From the NCBI RefSeq assembly GCF_900496995.4, contig NC_044016.1, positions 20,626,932 to 20,690,931 on the forward strand: a stretch of DNA of 64,000 nucleotides, in the 5' to 3' direction. The stretch's first letter is position 1. Each line of letters starts with the position of its first letter. The notes under the pieces were generated by a model, which worked only from the letters and a program-made list of their open reading frames with translations, did no database searches and was not told where the DNA came from. Below are positions 13,536 through 24,033 of this stretch, one piece after another. A program made the translations under genes and the position numbers. Source of the DNA: Aquila chrysaetos chrysaetos. Lineage: Eukaryota > Chordata > Aves > Accipitriformes > Accipitridae.

Positions 13536-14981
13536 GTGGAAGTAAGTTGTGCTGTTATGGCTTAATATCAGGGCTTATCAGAGTGATGAAATACTATAAT
13601 TCTTCAGAACTATGCTATCACTTACTCATATTTTATTTGCAACAGGGGTAGAGCAGAACTGACCAGGTTATTCATTGCTTACTTGTCAGAAACTATAAAA
13701 TAGACCTGTTGTTAGATTTCTGCATAATGGAACTAACTATATTGTCACTATTGAGCCATTCTTTTTATTTAGTACTTTAGTATCTTTAAATTCCCCAGGC
13801 CTCATTTTCTCAGGTTTTCTTCCATAGGCTAAATTCAGACTTAGGCTCGACTCATATGAAGCTCAACAAAGCTCTTTCTAAAGTCTCTTTTATTTAATTA
13901 ACTTATTACAAGTTCATTTAAAAGATTGTTATTCACAGAAATGTACAGCCAAATATCAACTCCTTAATTTTCCCAGCTAAATCAGTTTTAATTTCTGAAG
14001 TGAGTAAAAATTGTGCAGCTGTTTTCAAGCCATTGCCAAGCAGCTCTCAAAAACAAGTTCAAATGGCATGTTAAATGGAATTAAAATGAGAGAAGTTAAT
14101 CCCAGTCTAATGTAAAAGACAATACAGAGGAGGAATCACCAATTTTGTTGGAGAATGAACTGTTCTTCATTGCCGTTTCCTTCCTTTAGAGCTCCATTTT
14201 TTTTTCCCCATGAAAATCGGTTTTTCTTGTTTATTATGACAACTCATGAGAGAGCTCAGTACTTCTCAGCATTGCTGAAAAATTCAAATGAACTTAATGC
14301 ATCTTCATCTTTACTAATGATAATAGAATTTTCAGTTTAGTTTCTGACTTGATGAGAGTTGTTTTCCATGAAAGAAAGCAAAAGATGTCTATAATTGTTC
14401 CACTCTGAGTAAATCAAGTTTTCCAACCAAATGCATGCAAGCATTTACTCATTATTCAGCAATGTTTTTTACATCTAGAGTCAGTCCGAAAATTAGAAAA
14501 CAAAGTTAATGGCATTCTTGGCTGATTGTTGTGTGTTAGTCATTCTGGTTATACAGTGATGCCCGCTCAGAGACACTCAATAAGGAATTAGAACTTGGAT
14601 GTGATTTCACAGAAAGTAGGCATGCTATACATTGCATTTCTCTATGGAAGTATTAATTGGTTTATATTTTGACAGGTGTTAATATACTGTCAAATGGACA
14701 AGTGAATGCATTGGTAATTTTGTTGTTGTGGCTGGAGTAGTCAGCAAATAATCGGAGCCAGTTAAGGGTTAATGTATTTAAGAGTAAACGTTTAGGCTTG
14801 TATGTCATGATATCAGTCGCCAGAGGACTAAACCATGCTTCAGAAATAATAATTTGTAGATCCCAGAGGATGTTTGAGGCCTGATTCCCATCCCCATCTT
14901 TCAGTTAGTGGTGTATTTAGGTTAGAATCCTTAGTTCTCTCTGAACTGATTGTTGTTGTTATCACTTTTACTAGTTAACTC

Positions 14982-15018
14982 AGATAGATAGATAGATAGA
15001 TAGATATATATATATATA
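14982..15018. repeat. GATA/TA compound microsatellite
   Basis: About six AGAT units (14982-15005) pass directly into an AT run ending at 15018. A separate AT run lies at about 15092-15105. The tetranucleotide part is likely to be polymorphic in length. Confidence 0.9.
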
Positions 15019-16967
15019 GAAGCTCCACAAAGCTTTGTTCAGGATATAAAAATAAAAGTCCTCCTCCAGTTTTAGGAGTACCTAAATATTCATATATATA
15101 TATAATGTTAAATTGAGCTAGTAGCTAATTTTTTAGCTTAAATTTAGAACAGGTTCTAAAGCTCCAAAACTAAAAAAAAAAAAAAATCATCTGTGCAAGC
15201 AGGTGTGAAGTGCTACCATTGTGGTATGGCAGGATGCTGACTCTATTTTATGGTTGCTTAAAAAGTGCAAATGTCTAAACAAGGTATGGGGGAGCAGGTC
15301 CAAAACTGTTTTTTTCCCAGTTGTTAAGTATTGGCAATTTGACTGCAGTGAGGTGTATAAAATAGAGCAAGTTAAATGCTCATCTCAAAGACGAGGGTGC
15401 AGTCCAAAGAACAAACCTGTATTCCTCCTAGCTATCTTGTATGCTATGGCTTGCAGTGTTTACAGAGTGAGTCTTCATATGACTTCCGTTAACTGCTCAA
15501 AAAAACTGCAGACTTTTCTTTGGCCCATCACAAGCCTTCATTGCAAAGCTTTGGCCGAGGTAATGTCAAAGTCCCACCCATATTCCACAACAGAATCTGG
15601 GTCTGTGTTTGATTTTGAAAATGCTTACTAGAAAAATAGCTTTAAAGTCACCCTGCAACTTTTCTTAGGTAAAGAAAGCCCAAATTAAAAACTGTAGTAT
15701 AATATGAGGAAACTGCAGGTATCTGTCATTTACCAAGAGACTAACTGCTGGTACAGCTACATACCAGTTTTATAACACTGTATGTGTTTAATTACTATGG
15801 TATATACAAATGGTGGAAGGAAGTGAAGAATCGGCTCCGCACACTCTTTGCATTAGATGACATCATCCAACCGGGCATCAGAGAATTATTTCTTTTCCCA
15901 TTCCTGCCAGCCTAATAGAATAATACAACTCAGTGTTCTGAAAAGATTATAATTGATTCATTACATAAATGTCATGGGAATTGAAGTTCAGATTACTTTG
16001 GCTAAAAATCTGATTGAGTGGTGACTTTACCCAGCACGGGTGTAAACATGCCTCTCCAGTGTCTCCTGCTAGGGCCTGGCCTGTCGTAGAGGAGAGCTGC
16101 ACTGTTGGTGCAATGTAAGTACTTTTCCTCATTAGAACTTCAACTCACCTCTTTCGTATTTATCATCTTGGCACATCTATTATCTTTGTGCAGATACTCA
16201 TCCCTCAGTTAAACGAAGGTAACGTAGTTTCTCATGATTTTCAGAATTATCCAGTGACTCCTGAAAACTGGCAGATATGCATCAACAACCTTAGTCTATA
16301 TTAAGTAGTCTTGAGGAATCTACAAAACTGACCTGTATGGTCTTTTACAGCAAACGCTGTGTCCAAAAAGTACCAGGTGACTCCTGAAATATCAAGTAAG
16401 TTGGTCAGTATTACTGTTCAGATGAGGGTTTGTGCGTCTAAAACTTAATGTGCCATGTAATTCCAGTGAATAGTAGTTATCACAGTTTCTTTCTGTAGAG
16501 GAAGCAGGGAACTTGCACACCTACCAGAAATCACTCATTTCCTTCGTATCATTTTTGGTCTGCATCACCTATCTGTTGTCTCTCTACTCCTGGGTTCTAG
16601 TCGCTAGGTGATTTATGGTTAATACCTAGAATCCAATAAACGTGTTTAACAATAGATTTTAAGAAGTTTTTGTCTTTACATGAAAATTATAGATTGTGCT
16701 TTTGAAGCATGGTCAGGCCACAGAACTGGTTTTTTGGCATCTGCTATAGCTGTCTTTTGGGTTTTTTAGGTATTTTCAGCTGCTAAAAGATAGTAGAATT
16801 CTTCGCGGGATTTTCTCATAGAGATTTGTGATGCTGAAAAACAGCTTTTGAAACAATCACAGCGGGTTCATTGCTGGAGAACAGGGGCAGGTTTCTTCTG
16901 CTTTCTACAGGCCAGGATCCCATTTGGGTCATTCTGTAAGTTTGTTTATGCCTTTTTTAATAACAAG

Positions 16968-17010
16968 GGCTGCGTGGTGCTTAGTTGCTAGCTAGGGTTA
17001 AACCACGACA
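16968..17010 (+). mobile_element. 43-nt 3'-end fragment of the same ERVL-like LTR family as 23456-24033
   Basis: This segment matches the last 43 nt of the solo LTR (about 23991-24033) with three mismatches, ending in the LTR terminus (…aaaccacgaca here, …aaaccatgaca there). Nothing to its left (16720-16965) resembles the rest of the LTR. It is therefore a truncated or internally deleted remnant, or a family member whose other parts have diverged beyond recognition by eye. It lies inside the putative BTBD9 3' UTR or flank. Confidence 0.75.
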
Positions 17011-18014
17011 GTGTTGCATGATTTGGATCTATTTCAGGAATTTTGTCACTTATTCATTTTGAGAGGTAAATACTTTGGGTAAATGTTTTTATGCAGTAAT
17101 ACAAAGTTCATGGGACTTAGATGATTACAGGAGAAACATACGACTTGCAACAAGAGCTGAAGTTGCAAGGAGTAGTTTGGGGGAAAGACTGGTATGGACT
17201 TAGAGGTGTGCATCTGTGCATATATAGCTAAGAAAAAATGTACGTGTTACCCAAGTTGAAGTGACTATTTGCAAAGATGTGTTTTTACATGGCCTTGGGT
17301 TTTTTTTAATGTAGGGAATTTTGTTAAGGAATCTATCACTCATCTGAATGTGAGCACTGAAAAAAAAAAAAAAAAGAGGAGAATGTAGGGAGCAAGGCTT
17401 TAGTAGTTTTTTATAGGAAGAGCAACATGAAGATACGATTCTTGTGGTCCGAGCTAGTTCTGTTTGTCTGCAGTCCTCACAGCTCTTACTTTTTCATACA
17501 TGCTTCCCCCAATCTGCTTGTTACTTCTTTTCTTTTCCTCCCTACCTAGCATCATGTCACTGTTGCTGTGGCATTCCCTGGAACTTTCCTCCAAATTGTG
17601 ATATATTAAGGATTTTTAAAAATTTATTTATTTTTACCTCTTTGTCATACGCTGAATAAAATATCCTCATCCCCGTTCATTCACATCAGACTTTAAAGGC
17701 AACTACCACTGGGCTGTCTAAGTGCTAGTGAGCAAAATTTAAATTTAGCTGTCTATGGATGTGGGAAAAACTAGCCGTTTTGGAGCTTGTACTTCCATAA
17801 TCTGTTTGCAATCTGTTTGTTACCCTGAAGAGAAAAATCAGTAAGAGGTTTTCTGTTGACTTTGTTAGTAGGTCAGGCTTTGTGCAGGCTTATCTAAGTT
17901 AAGTTTAAATATAAATTTAAATATTTCTCTCTCACCATGATGCACCAGATATGCGCTCAATTTGTTATTTGTGCATTGCTCAGTGTGTTAGTTGTACATA
18001 AGTGTTGTTTTCTA

Positions 18015-18020
18015 AATAAA
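18015..18020 (+). terminator. BTBD9: Candidate distal poly(A) signal (BTBD9)
   Basis: AATAAA preceded by U-rich, TGTA-containing sequence (ttgtacata at about 17993) and followed after about 45 nt by a GU-rich stretch (cagtgttgctgtatg). This arrangement is typical of a functional cleavage site. It would give a 3' UTR of about 7.5 kb. The 19598 signal is an alternative. Confidence 0.35.
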
Positions 18021-18040
18021 CTGCATCATTGGAAGTGAAC

Positions 18041-21000
18041 CTCAAAAGAATTTGTAACTTTTCAGTGTTGCTGTATGAAGGTATTTCAGCTGTCTGGAGA
18101 CTCAAACATCACACTGAGCACATGGACTCATTTTGAGAAGTGCAGCATTACTTCATAATTCAGTGCCCATGTGTATTAACCTTGTTGAATATCTTGTAAA
18201 ATTTTCTTTCTTTTCTGCTTTGCTCAATTTCATTATTATTATTGGTTTTCTTTCTGAAGTGAATGTTAATGTTGTTCCTTCAAAGATCATAAATTAAATG
18301 TAAGGAGCCAGGCCAAGCAGAAGCTCAGTTTTTAATGAACTTTTTCACTCATTTCTGTCATTGCTTCTCTTTCCTGACAGACAGTAATTTAAAACTATAT
18401 GGTTACAGTCCCCTTCTCTGTAGCAATTATCATTGTATCTTGAAAGTTTTGTGCATTAGATCCCTTTCCTTCTTTCTCATATCTCCTAGACGTAGAGTGG
18501 TTCTAAACTACCTCAGACCTTGTTGTGAACAGGTATGCGTTTCAGCTAAAGTTTTCAGAGTTTATCATAGTCTTCAAATGTTCTTTAAGTGCATGTATAT
18601 GTAGCAAAATCAGCCTGCCCAGACCCTGATTGCATTTTCAGGAATACTGTCTCGAGTGAGATGCATAACTGGGGTGAATTCACAGCCACACCCATTCAGG
18701 CTTATACTGATACCTCTTTCAAGAAAAGCTTTTCAGGAGCACAACTTCTGATATGGCAAGTACTTCAACTTTCTGATCTCAGCTCTTTGAAGGAATGTGG
18801 TATTGCCTGCGCTGGACTATTTTCACCTCTCTTCTACTGTGACAACCATCATAACAGTTGTATCGTCAGACCTCCATTCCTGGCTGTTAGCAGGAGCTAT
18901 GCTATTGCATTGAAGTGTGCTCATCATATGAGAATAAACCCCACATGGCATGTTCTGATGATGTTGGTAACATTTTATACCACAATGGATACACGTTGCC
19001 AACCATTTCGGCTAATTAGGTTTCAGGTAACATGATGGTTGCAGATTGTGATGCAGTGATCCAATCAATAATTTGGGGAATTGTCTGGTTTTGTAAGTTA
19101 TCCATTGAACAAGCTGGCAAACCTTGTTAGTACTGATTTCCTTTTCACCAGCAGATGTGCATATCATCAAACAAGCATTTTGTAATGTGGAATTTTCTAT
19201 GAGCATCTAAAAGCAGCAGCATCACAATTATATCCTTAGTAACAATGTGTGTATTTGTAATGAAAGTTATAGAATTATTAAACGGCTATAAGCTATTCTG
19301 TGCATGCTCTAGCACTGTATTAACAGTTTGTATTAACAGCTGATAAGCAAAGAGTTCTGGAGAGCAAGGAAGGCTGGCTCTGGATTTCTTTTTTAAGAGT
19401 TTCAAAGAGCAGCAAAACTCACCAGAGTGGATGGAGGACCAGACAATGCTCAAAGCAAATGATAAAGTGAAACTGTTGTGCTTTGTATTTATTTCTTTGG
19501 GGATTTTTCTTTAAAGTATTTAACTTCACAGGAAAATACAGAATATATTAAAATTAGAAATGCACCTTTTCAAGAATGAGAGGGGTGTGATTTGAGAAAT
19601 AAAGTGATCTTTTGTGTTTAACTGCTTGTCTGTAGTTTTGTTAAAATAATGGCAGAGCCTGTCTGGCGCTGTTCCTATACTGCATGTATAAATAGAAGAG
19701 TTTTGGCAGAACTGGATTGATTTCCCAGCATGGCAAGGAAATTAATTTCATCATCCTTGATGTATTAACTCATAATGACGCAGGTTTAGTATCAACATAG
19801 AAAATGCTGGTGATTTTCACAATGACTTTCAGGCCAGTGGGCATCCATGAAGATACTGCGAATGTTGAGAAAAACAGCTGCCGGATATTGCTACCAGGAT
19901 GTGCTAGTACTCTCTGAAAGAAGTGTATGAATGAGTATTTCACTTTATTTCACGAAAAAGGGAGCAAATATTTTGAGACTTGGGAATCTGTTTTCAAACA
20001 AACAAAAAATGACTTGAATTTTCAGAGGTATTTACCTCTTTATTTCCTTTGGACTACCATGAAAGGTGGGAGCACCGAGTGTTTGATTCATTAATATTAG
20101 GCCTGTATCTGGCTTATCAGCCTCACATATTGAACAGAATTTTTGTAAGCCTTGCCTGGATTTCAGAACTCCATGCCCTAAAGTAGTGACTGTTCTCCAG
20201 TAACAACAATACATTCCTCTATCGTGTAATCTTTTAAGCAGTTGTAGGTGTGTCATGCTATTCCTTTCATAAATTTATATAACCTTTGTTACCTAAAAAG
20301 CAGAAAGGTCAAACTCAAAAGATGGAAGTACAATACCAAGTTGTGAGATCAAGCTGAAGTACCACAGCAAACCATACAATGCCATAATATCATTAGATCT
20401 AATTTCTTTTGTGTGTTGATTAGCCATACAATAGTTAATAAGTTTGACAGTTGTTACTAGATTTTGAGAGTAAAAATGGGATTTTCAAGTGTCAGATCGT
20501 GCTGTTCGTTTTAAAAAATGGATGTGTGGATTTTGGAGCATAAGCTGCCACTCCCCTCAGCTACTAAATTGTGACACTTCTAACATGAGGGAATACTGAT
20601 GTGAGGAAGCCTTACTTTTGAAACGGTGTTTGCCTAATGGAGTACAGGCTGAATGGAAGCCAGAAAGTTATATAATCCAGTCAATGAGAAGTAGCATGTG
20701 CTGAAGCCAACTGCATTCCCAGGCCATGTGTTGTCCAAGTTAAAAAGAAGGTAAATGCTTTTTGCTCTATCTTGGCAAATCAGAGGCCTCTTGAGGGCTT
20801 TGGGAAGTTTCCGTTGCAGCCCTCAGGGAAAATTTTGATTGTGTTCAAGATAATGCAATTCGTAGCAAGTGTTGGATATATTATACTGAAAGAAAAAATA
20901 CACTTACAAAGCATAGAGAGGAGGAAAAAAAGTTGGATGAGAGCAAGGCTAAGAAGGAATATTCTTTCTCCTTGCTTTGGTAAGGGTCCAGTTTATCTTC

Positions 21001-22240
21001 GTGCTTAGGCTTGTAAAATCATCATCAACAGGTGGGGATCATGAAGAGAGTGCAGACTGAACTTTGAAATACAGCTACCTTTCCAAAAACAGTTGCAGAC
21101 TGCAGAGTCAGTTTGGATGCTACTGCCTGAAGATTCATTTCAAAGTTGTTTCTAATTCTAAGTGATGGACTCACTTGTTAATGAGCAGTGGCAAAGGAAG
21201 CTTAAAACACTGTGACACATCATTTGAGTATGAGTTGGAAAGACCAGATACGTATCAAATCAATCATTTTATCTTCACTATATGGAGCAAAATGCATATA
21301 AACAGGACATTTTTCTTACTTACTTATTTTGTAATTTACCCTCTATTAACTGCTGCTTAAATATCCTCATAGGCTGTGCTAAGCAATTTAAATCTCCTAG
21401 AAAGTAGGCAATGGTTGCCTTATAGCTTAAGGCAAAAAAGAAATAATCTGCTAAGATCTTATTTGAGTCTCTGTATTTCTGTGCTTTGCCATTCTCTTTC
21501 CTTTTTGCTCCCCCAATAATATGCTGACCTTCTATAGGTGGAAAAGTATGTGGGTTTTGTCTCAAAAGCATAAGAACCAAGGTGTATAGAAAAAAAGCAT
21601 ATCCCCTTTAATAAGAGTGGATGCATCACAAAAATATCCCTTAATGCAGCTGAGTCATTGGGAAGTTACATGTGTCTAGTCTGTGCAGTGCCAACTTTAG
21701 TCCCATTTATGAATGACTGTTCTTTGTTGTCTGCTTTTTAAGATGTTACATTTGAAGGTTGAAGTTTAAATTTTTAAGCTTTTTTCTTTAAGACTGCGTG
21801 ACTTGGAGAAACTGAAATATTCACAAATCTTAACTCCCCTCAGCAACAAACTGTCTGACTGCTGCACAGGTTCCCTTCTGGCTTGCAGCAAAGACGCGGG
21901 CTGGTTGTTATCGATGTGTTTGTGGAAGTGCTTGCTTCTGTAGCTCTGTTTGATCAAACATCTCCCTGGGTTTTTTGAATGTGAAGATACACAGCATGTG
22001 TATAAGGGAAATAGTGGTATTGCTTAGCACTGAAATATCACCATCTCTGGGATAAAACCAAATTGAAAAGAGGAGGTATTATTAGAATATAAAAGGTATA
22101 TTTGGTTTCCTATCATTTGAACAGTTATTTTTTTATGAGAGGACATTCTGTATCCTATGACAGCTTAGTTTTATGGAGCCTTTGGTGAGCGATACAGAGT
22201 CTCCCTGCTCTGGTGTCCTGTCTGATGGTAGCCCATAGCA
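18041..22240. other. Non-coding flank between putative BTBD9 3' end and LINE remnant
   Basis: AT-rich sequence with no recognised exon, RNA gene or young transposon. The 148-codon plus-strand frame at 18589-19035 and the smaller minus-strand frames have no recognisable domain and are treated as chance. Confidence 0.5.
19598..19603 (+). terminator. Candidate poly(A) signal with strong U/GU-rich downstream element
   Basis: AATAAA followed within about 10-45 nt by gatcttttgtgttt and then a second GU-rich stretch (cttgtctgtagttttg). By signal plus downstream element it is the best-looking cleavage site right of BTBD9. It could be the distal end of BTBD9 (UTR about 9.1 kb) or unused. Confidence 0.33.
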
Positions 22241-22244
22241 GAGT

Positions 22245-22420
22245 GAGATTCTGTGAAAAATGTTATCAAAAGCTTTTTGGAAACCTAAATATAATATACC
22301 AACTAGATCACTGGTATCCTTGTGCTCATTGACTTCTTCAAGGCACCAAATGTATTTGTGAGGTAATTATTTCCTCTACAAAAGCCATCCTGAGTTTTCC
22401 CATTGTGTGTTTATTGAGGA
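22245..22420 (-). mobile_element. Old CR1/L3-like LINE fragment (antisense)
   Basis: The stretch with ttatcaaaagctttttggaa, then ctagatcactggtatcc, gctcattgacttcttcaa and ctacaaaagccatcctga resembles, in order, a recurring block of ancient CR1/L3 LINEs of amniotes. That block lies in the region encoding the end of the reverse transcriptase, read on the opposite strand. The match is from memory and is diverged, with unclear edges. No intact reverse-transcriptase frame remains. A RepeatMasker run would settle it. Confidence 0.5.
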
Positions 22421-23455
22421 GGAAACCCATGCTTCTTCTGTGCACTGTGGAACAGCTTTTACATTTTCAGATATGTCAGGTCATACACATGCTTTTACCT
22501 GAGACTTGCTTGTGTGTCCCCAGTTTCATTCATAGTCCTTTACTACTGCTTGTGGTGTGGTCTTTGGAAGACAGGAGCTGCTGCTCAGGGCCTGCATGTG
22601 CTGCATGCAGGTCATTAACCTGCCCCCCAGCCAGGGGAGCACACCTATGGAATAGCCAAGGCGTTTCATCATCCTCGTGGACAGCTAACTGCTCTCCAGT
22701 GTGTCTGCTCCCCTGTCTAGCCTTAGCTGCTGCCTCGTTCCTCGGTTATTCTCAAATTGTGTGACTTGCTGCCTGGAGCTCATGCACAGGACAGCAATGT
22801 AGGTTGAGATACAGCTGTGCTTATTTAACATAAAGACTTCTTTGCCTGTAGGTCATGCATACTTGCACATATTTCTGCATACCTGAGGTACAAAAATGGC
22901 TACAAGCAAATCAGCTGTGTTCATGCACACACTTCGCTAAAGAGAGATCCCTAATTTGATTCAGAGAGTTTGTGAGCTTTGAAAATGTGGACTGTTATAT
23001 GCTGAGGTAGTAAGCGCTGTTGCAGATTCCAGGATTGCTGCTTCAAATTCATATAAAAGTAAAAGTGATTATAGCAATAATTATTCCTAATTGTCCTTGC
23101 CTTGGAGACTGCATAAGACCAAATCTGAGCTCTATTTAGAGGTATTTATTTTTGATAAATAGCCATTTTGCAGCCTGATTTCATGGTTTCATTAGGCACA
23201 ACATGTATGAAGAGATCACGCACAAAAAAATGTACTTGAATATATCAATGAGGGGTATGGTAAGAATATTAGAAATTTGCTTATGGCACACCTGAGGCTC
23301 CCCGGTGAGTTCTGCAAGTCCATTCTGTTTAACACAGCAATTTACTATCAATCCATCATTGCAATGTATTAAACTGATACCACTATGAGGATCTCAAAAG
23401 GTCTTGCTTTCTAACAGTCTAATGAAGTGAACATGTGTGATGTGTATTTTAAGAA

Positions 23456-24033
23456 TGTCCTAGTTTCAGCTGGGATAGAGGTAACTCTCTTCCTAGTAGC
23501 TGGTAGGGTGCTATGTTTTGAGTTCAGTATGTGAAGAATGTTGATAACACTGATGTTTTCAGTTGCTGCTAGTAGTGTTTAGACTAATGTCAAGGATTTT
23601 TCAGCTTCTCATGCCCAGCCAGCGAGAAAGCTGGAGGGGCACAAGAAGTTGGCACAGGACACAGCCAGGGCACCTGACCCACACTGGCCAACAGGGTATT
23701 CCATACCATGGGACGTCCCATCTAGTATAGGAACTGGGAAGTGGGGGCGGGGAATCGCCGCTCGGGGACTAGCTGGGTGCTGGTCGGTGGGTGGTGAGCA
23801 ATTGCACTGCGCATCATTTGTACATTCCAATCCTTTCATTATTGCTGTTGTCATTTTATTAGTGTTATCATTATCATTATTAGTTTCTTCTTTTCTGTTC
23901 TATTAAACTGTTCTTACCTCAACCCGTGGGGTTTGCTTCTTTTTCCCGATTTTCTCCCCCATCCCACTGGGTGGCAGGGAGTGAGTAAGCGGCTGCGTGG
24001 TGCTTAGTTGCTGGCTGGGGTTAAACCATGACA
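23456..24033 (+). mobile_element. Solo LTR of an ERVL-like endogenous retrovirus (avian)
   Basis: A 578-nt element begins TGTCCTAG and ends CCATGACA, giving TGTC...GACA inverted termini. It is flanked on both sides by the 5-bp duplication aagaa (23451-23455 and 24034-24038). Five-base duplications fit ERVL-type integration. It contains an ATTAAA poly(A) signal (23902-23907) after a pyrimidine/AT-rich stretch, and a CRE-like ggacgtccc (about 23711). The TATA region near 23723-23730 appears degraded. No gag, pol or env sequence flanks it, so it is a solo LTR formed by recombination between the two LTRs of a provirus. From memory, the family is widespread in neoavian birds. The intact duplication and near-complete length suggest a fairly recent insertion. 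Short reading frames inside it are not genes. Confidence 0.93.

Larger units (their letters stand above)
10491..18040 (+). other. BTBD9: Probable BTBD9 3' UTR and downstream flank
   Basis: This AT-rich, non-coding sequence follows the BTBD9 stop codon. BTBD9 transcripts in other vertebrates have long 3' UTRs (from memory), so a multi-kilobase UTR is plausible. The true end cannot be fixed from sequence alone. It contains a pyrimidine tract (13494-13535), a GATA/TA microsatellite (14982-15018), A-runs (15172-15186 and 17360-17375) and a 43-nt LTR remnant (16968-17010). An early AATAAA lies at 10791. Open frames here, such as 15221-15631, look like chance. Confidence 0.45.

Noticed and set aside
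13531..13547. Strong-looking acceptor (tttgcctttcag) followed by GTAAGT
   Set aside because: Only 5 nt separate the acceptor and donor, and the site lies past the BTBD9 stop codon in probable 3' UTR. It is more likely a chance result of the T-rich tract.
18589..19035. 148-codon plus-strand frame
   Set aside because: No recognisable domain, and a length expected by chance. It lies in the BTBD9 downstream flank without supporting splice sites.
19178..19196. 19-mer ttttgtaatgtggaatttt shared with about 38390-38408
   Set aside because: The flanks do not match, and a short AT-rich shared word is expected by chance in this much sequence.
23609..23906. Frames of 81 and 85 codons inside the solo LTR
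   Set aside because: They lie wholly within the LTR, which is non-coding in this family.
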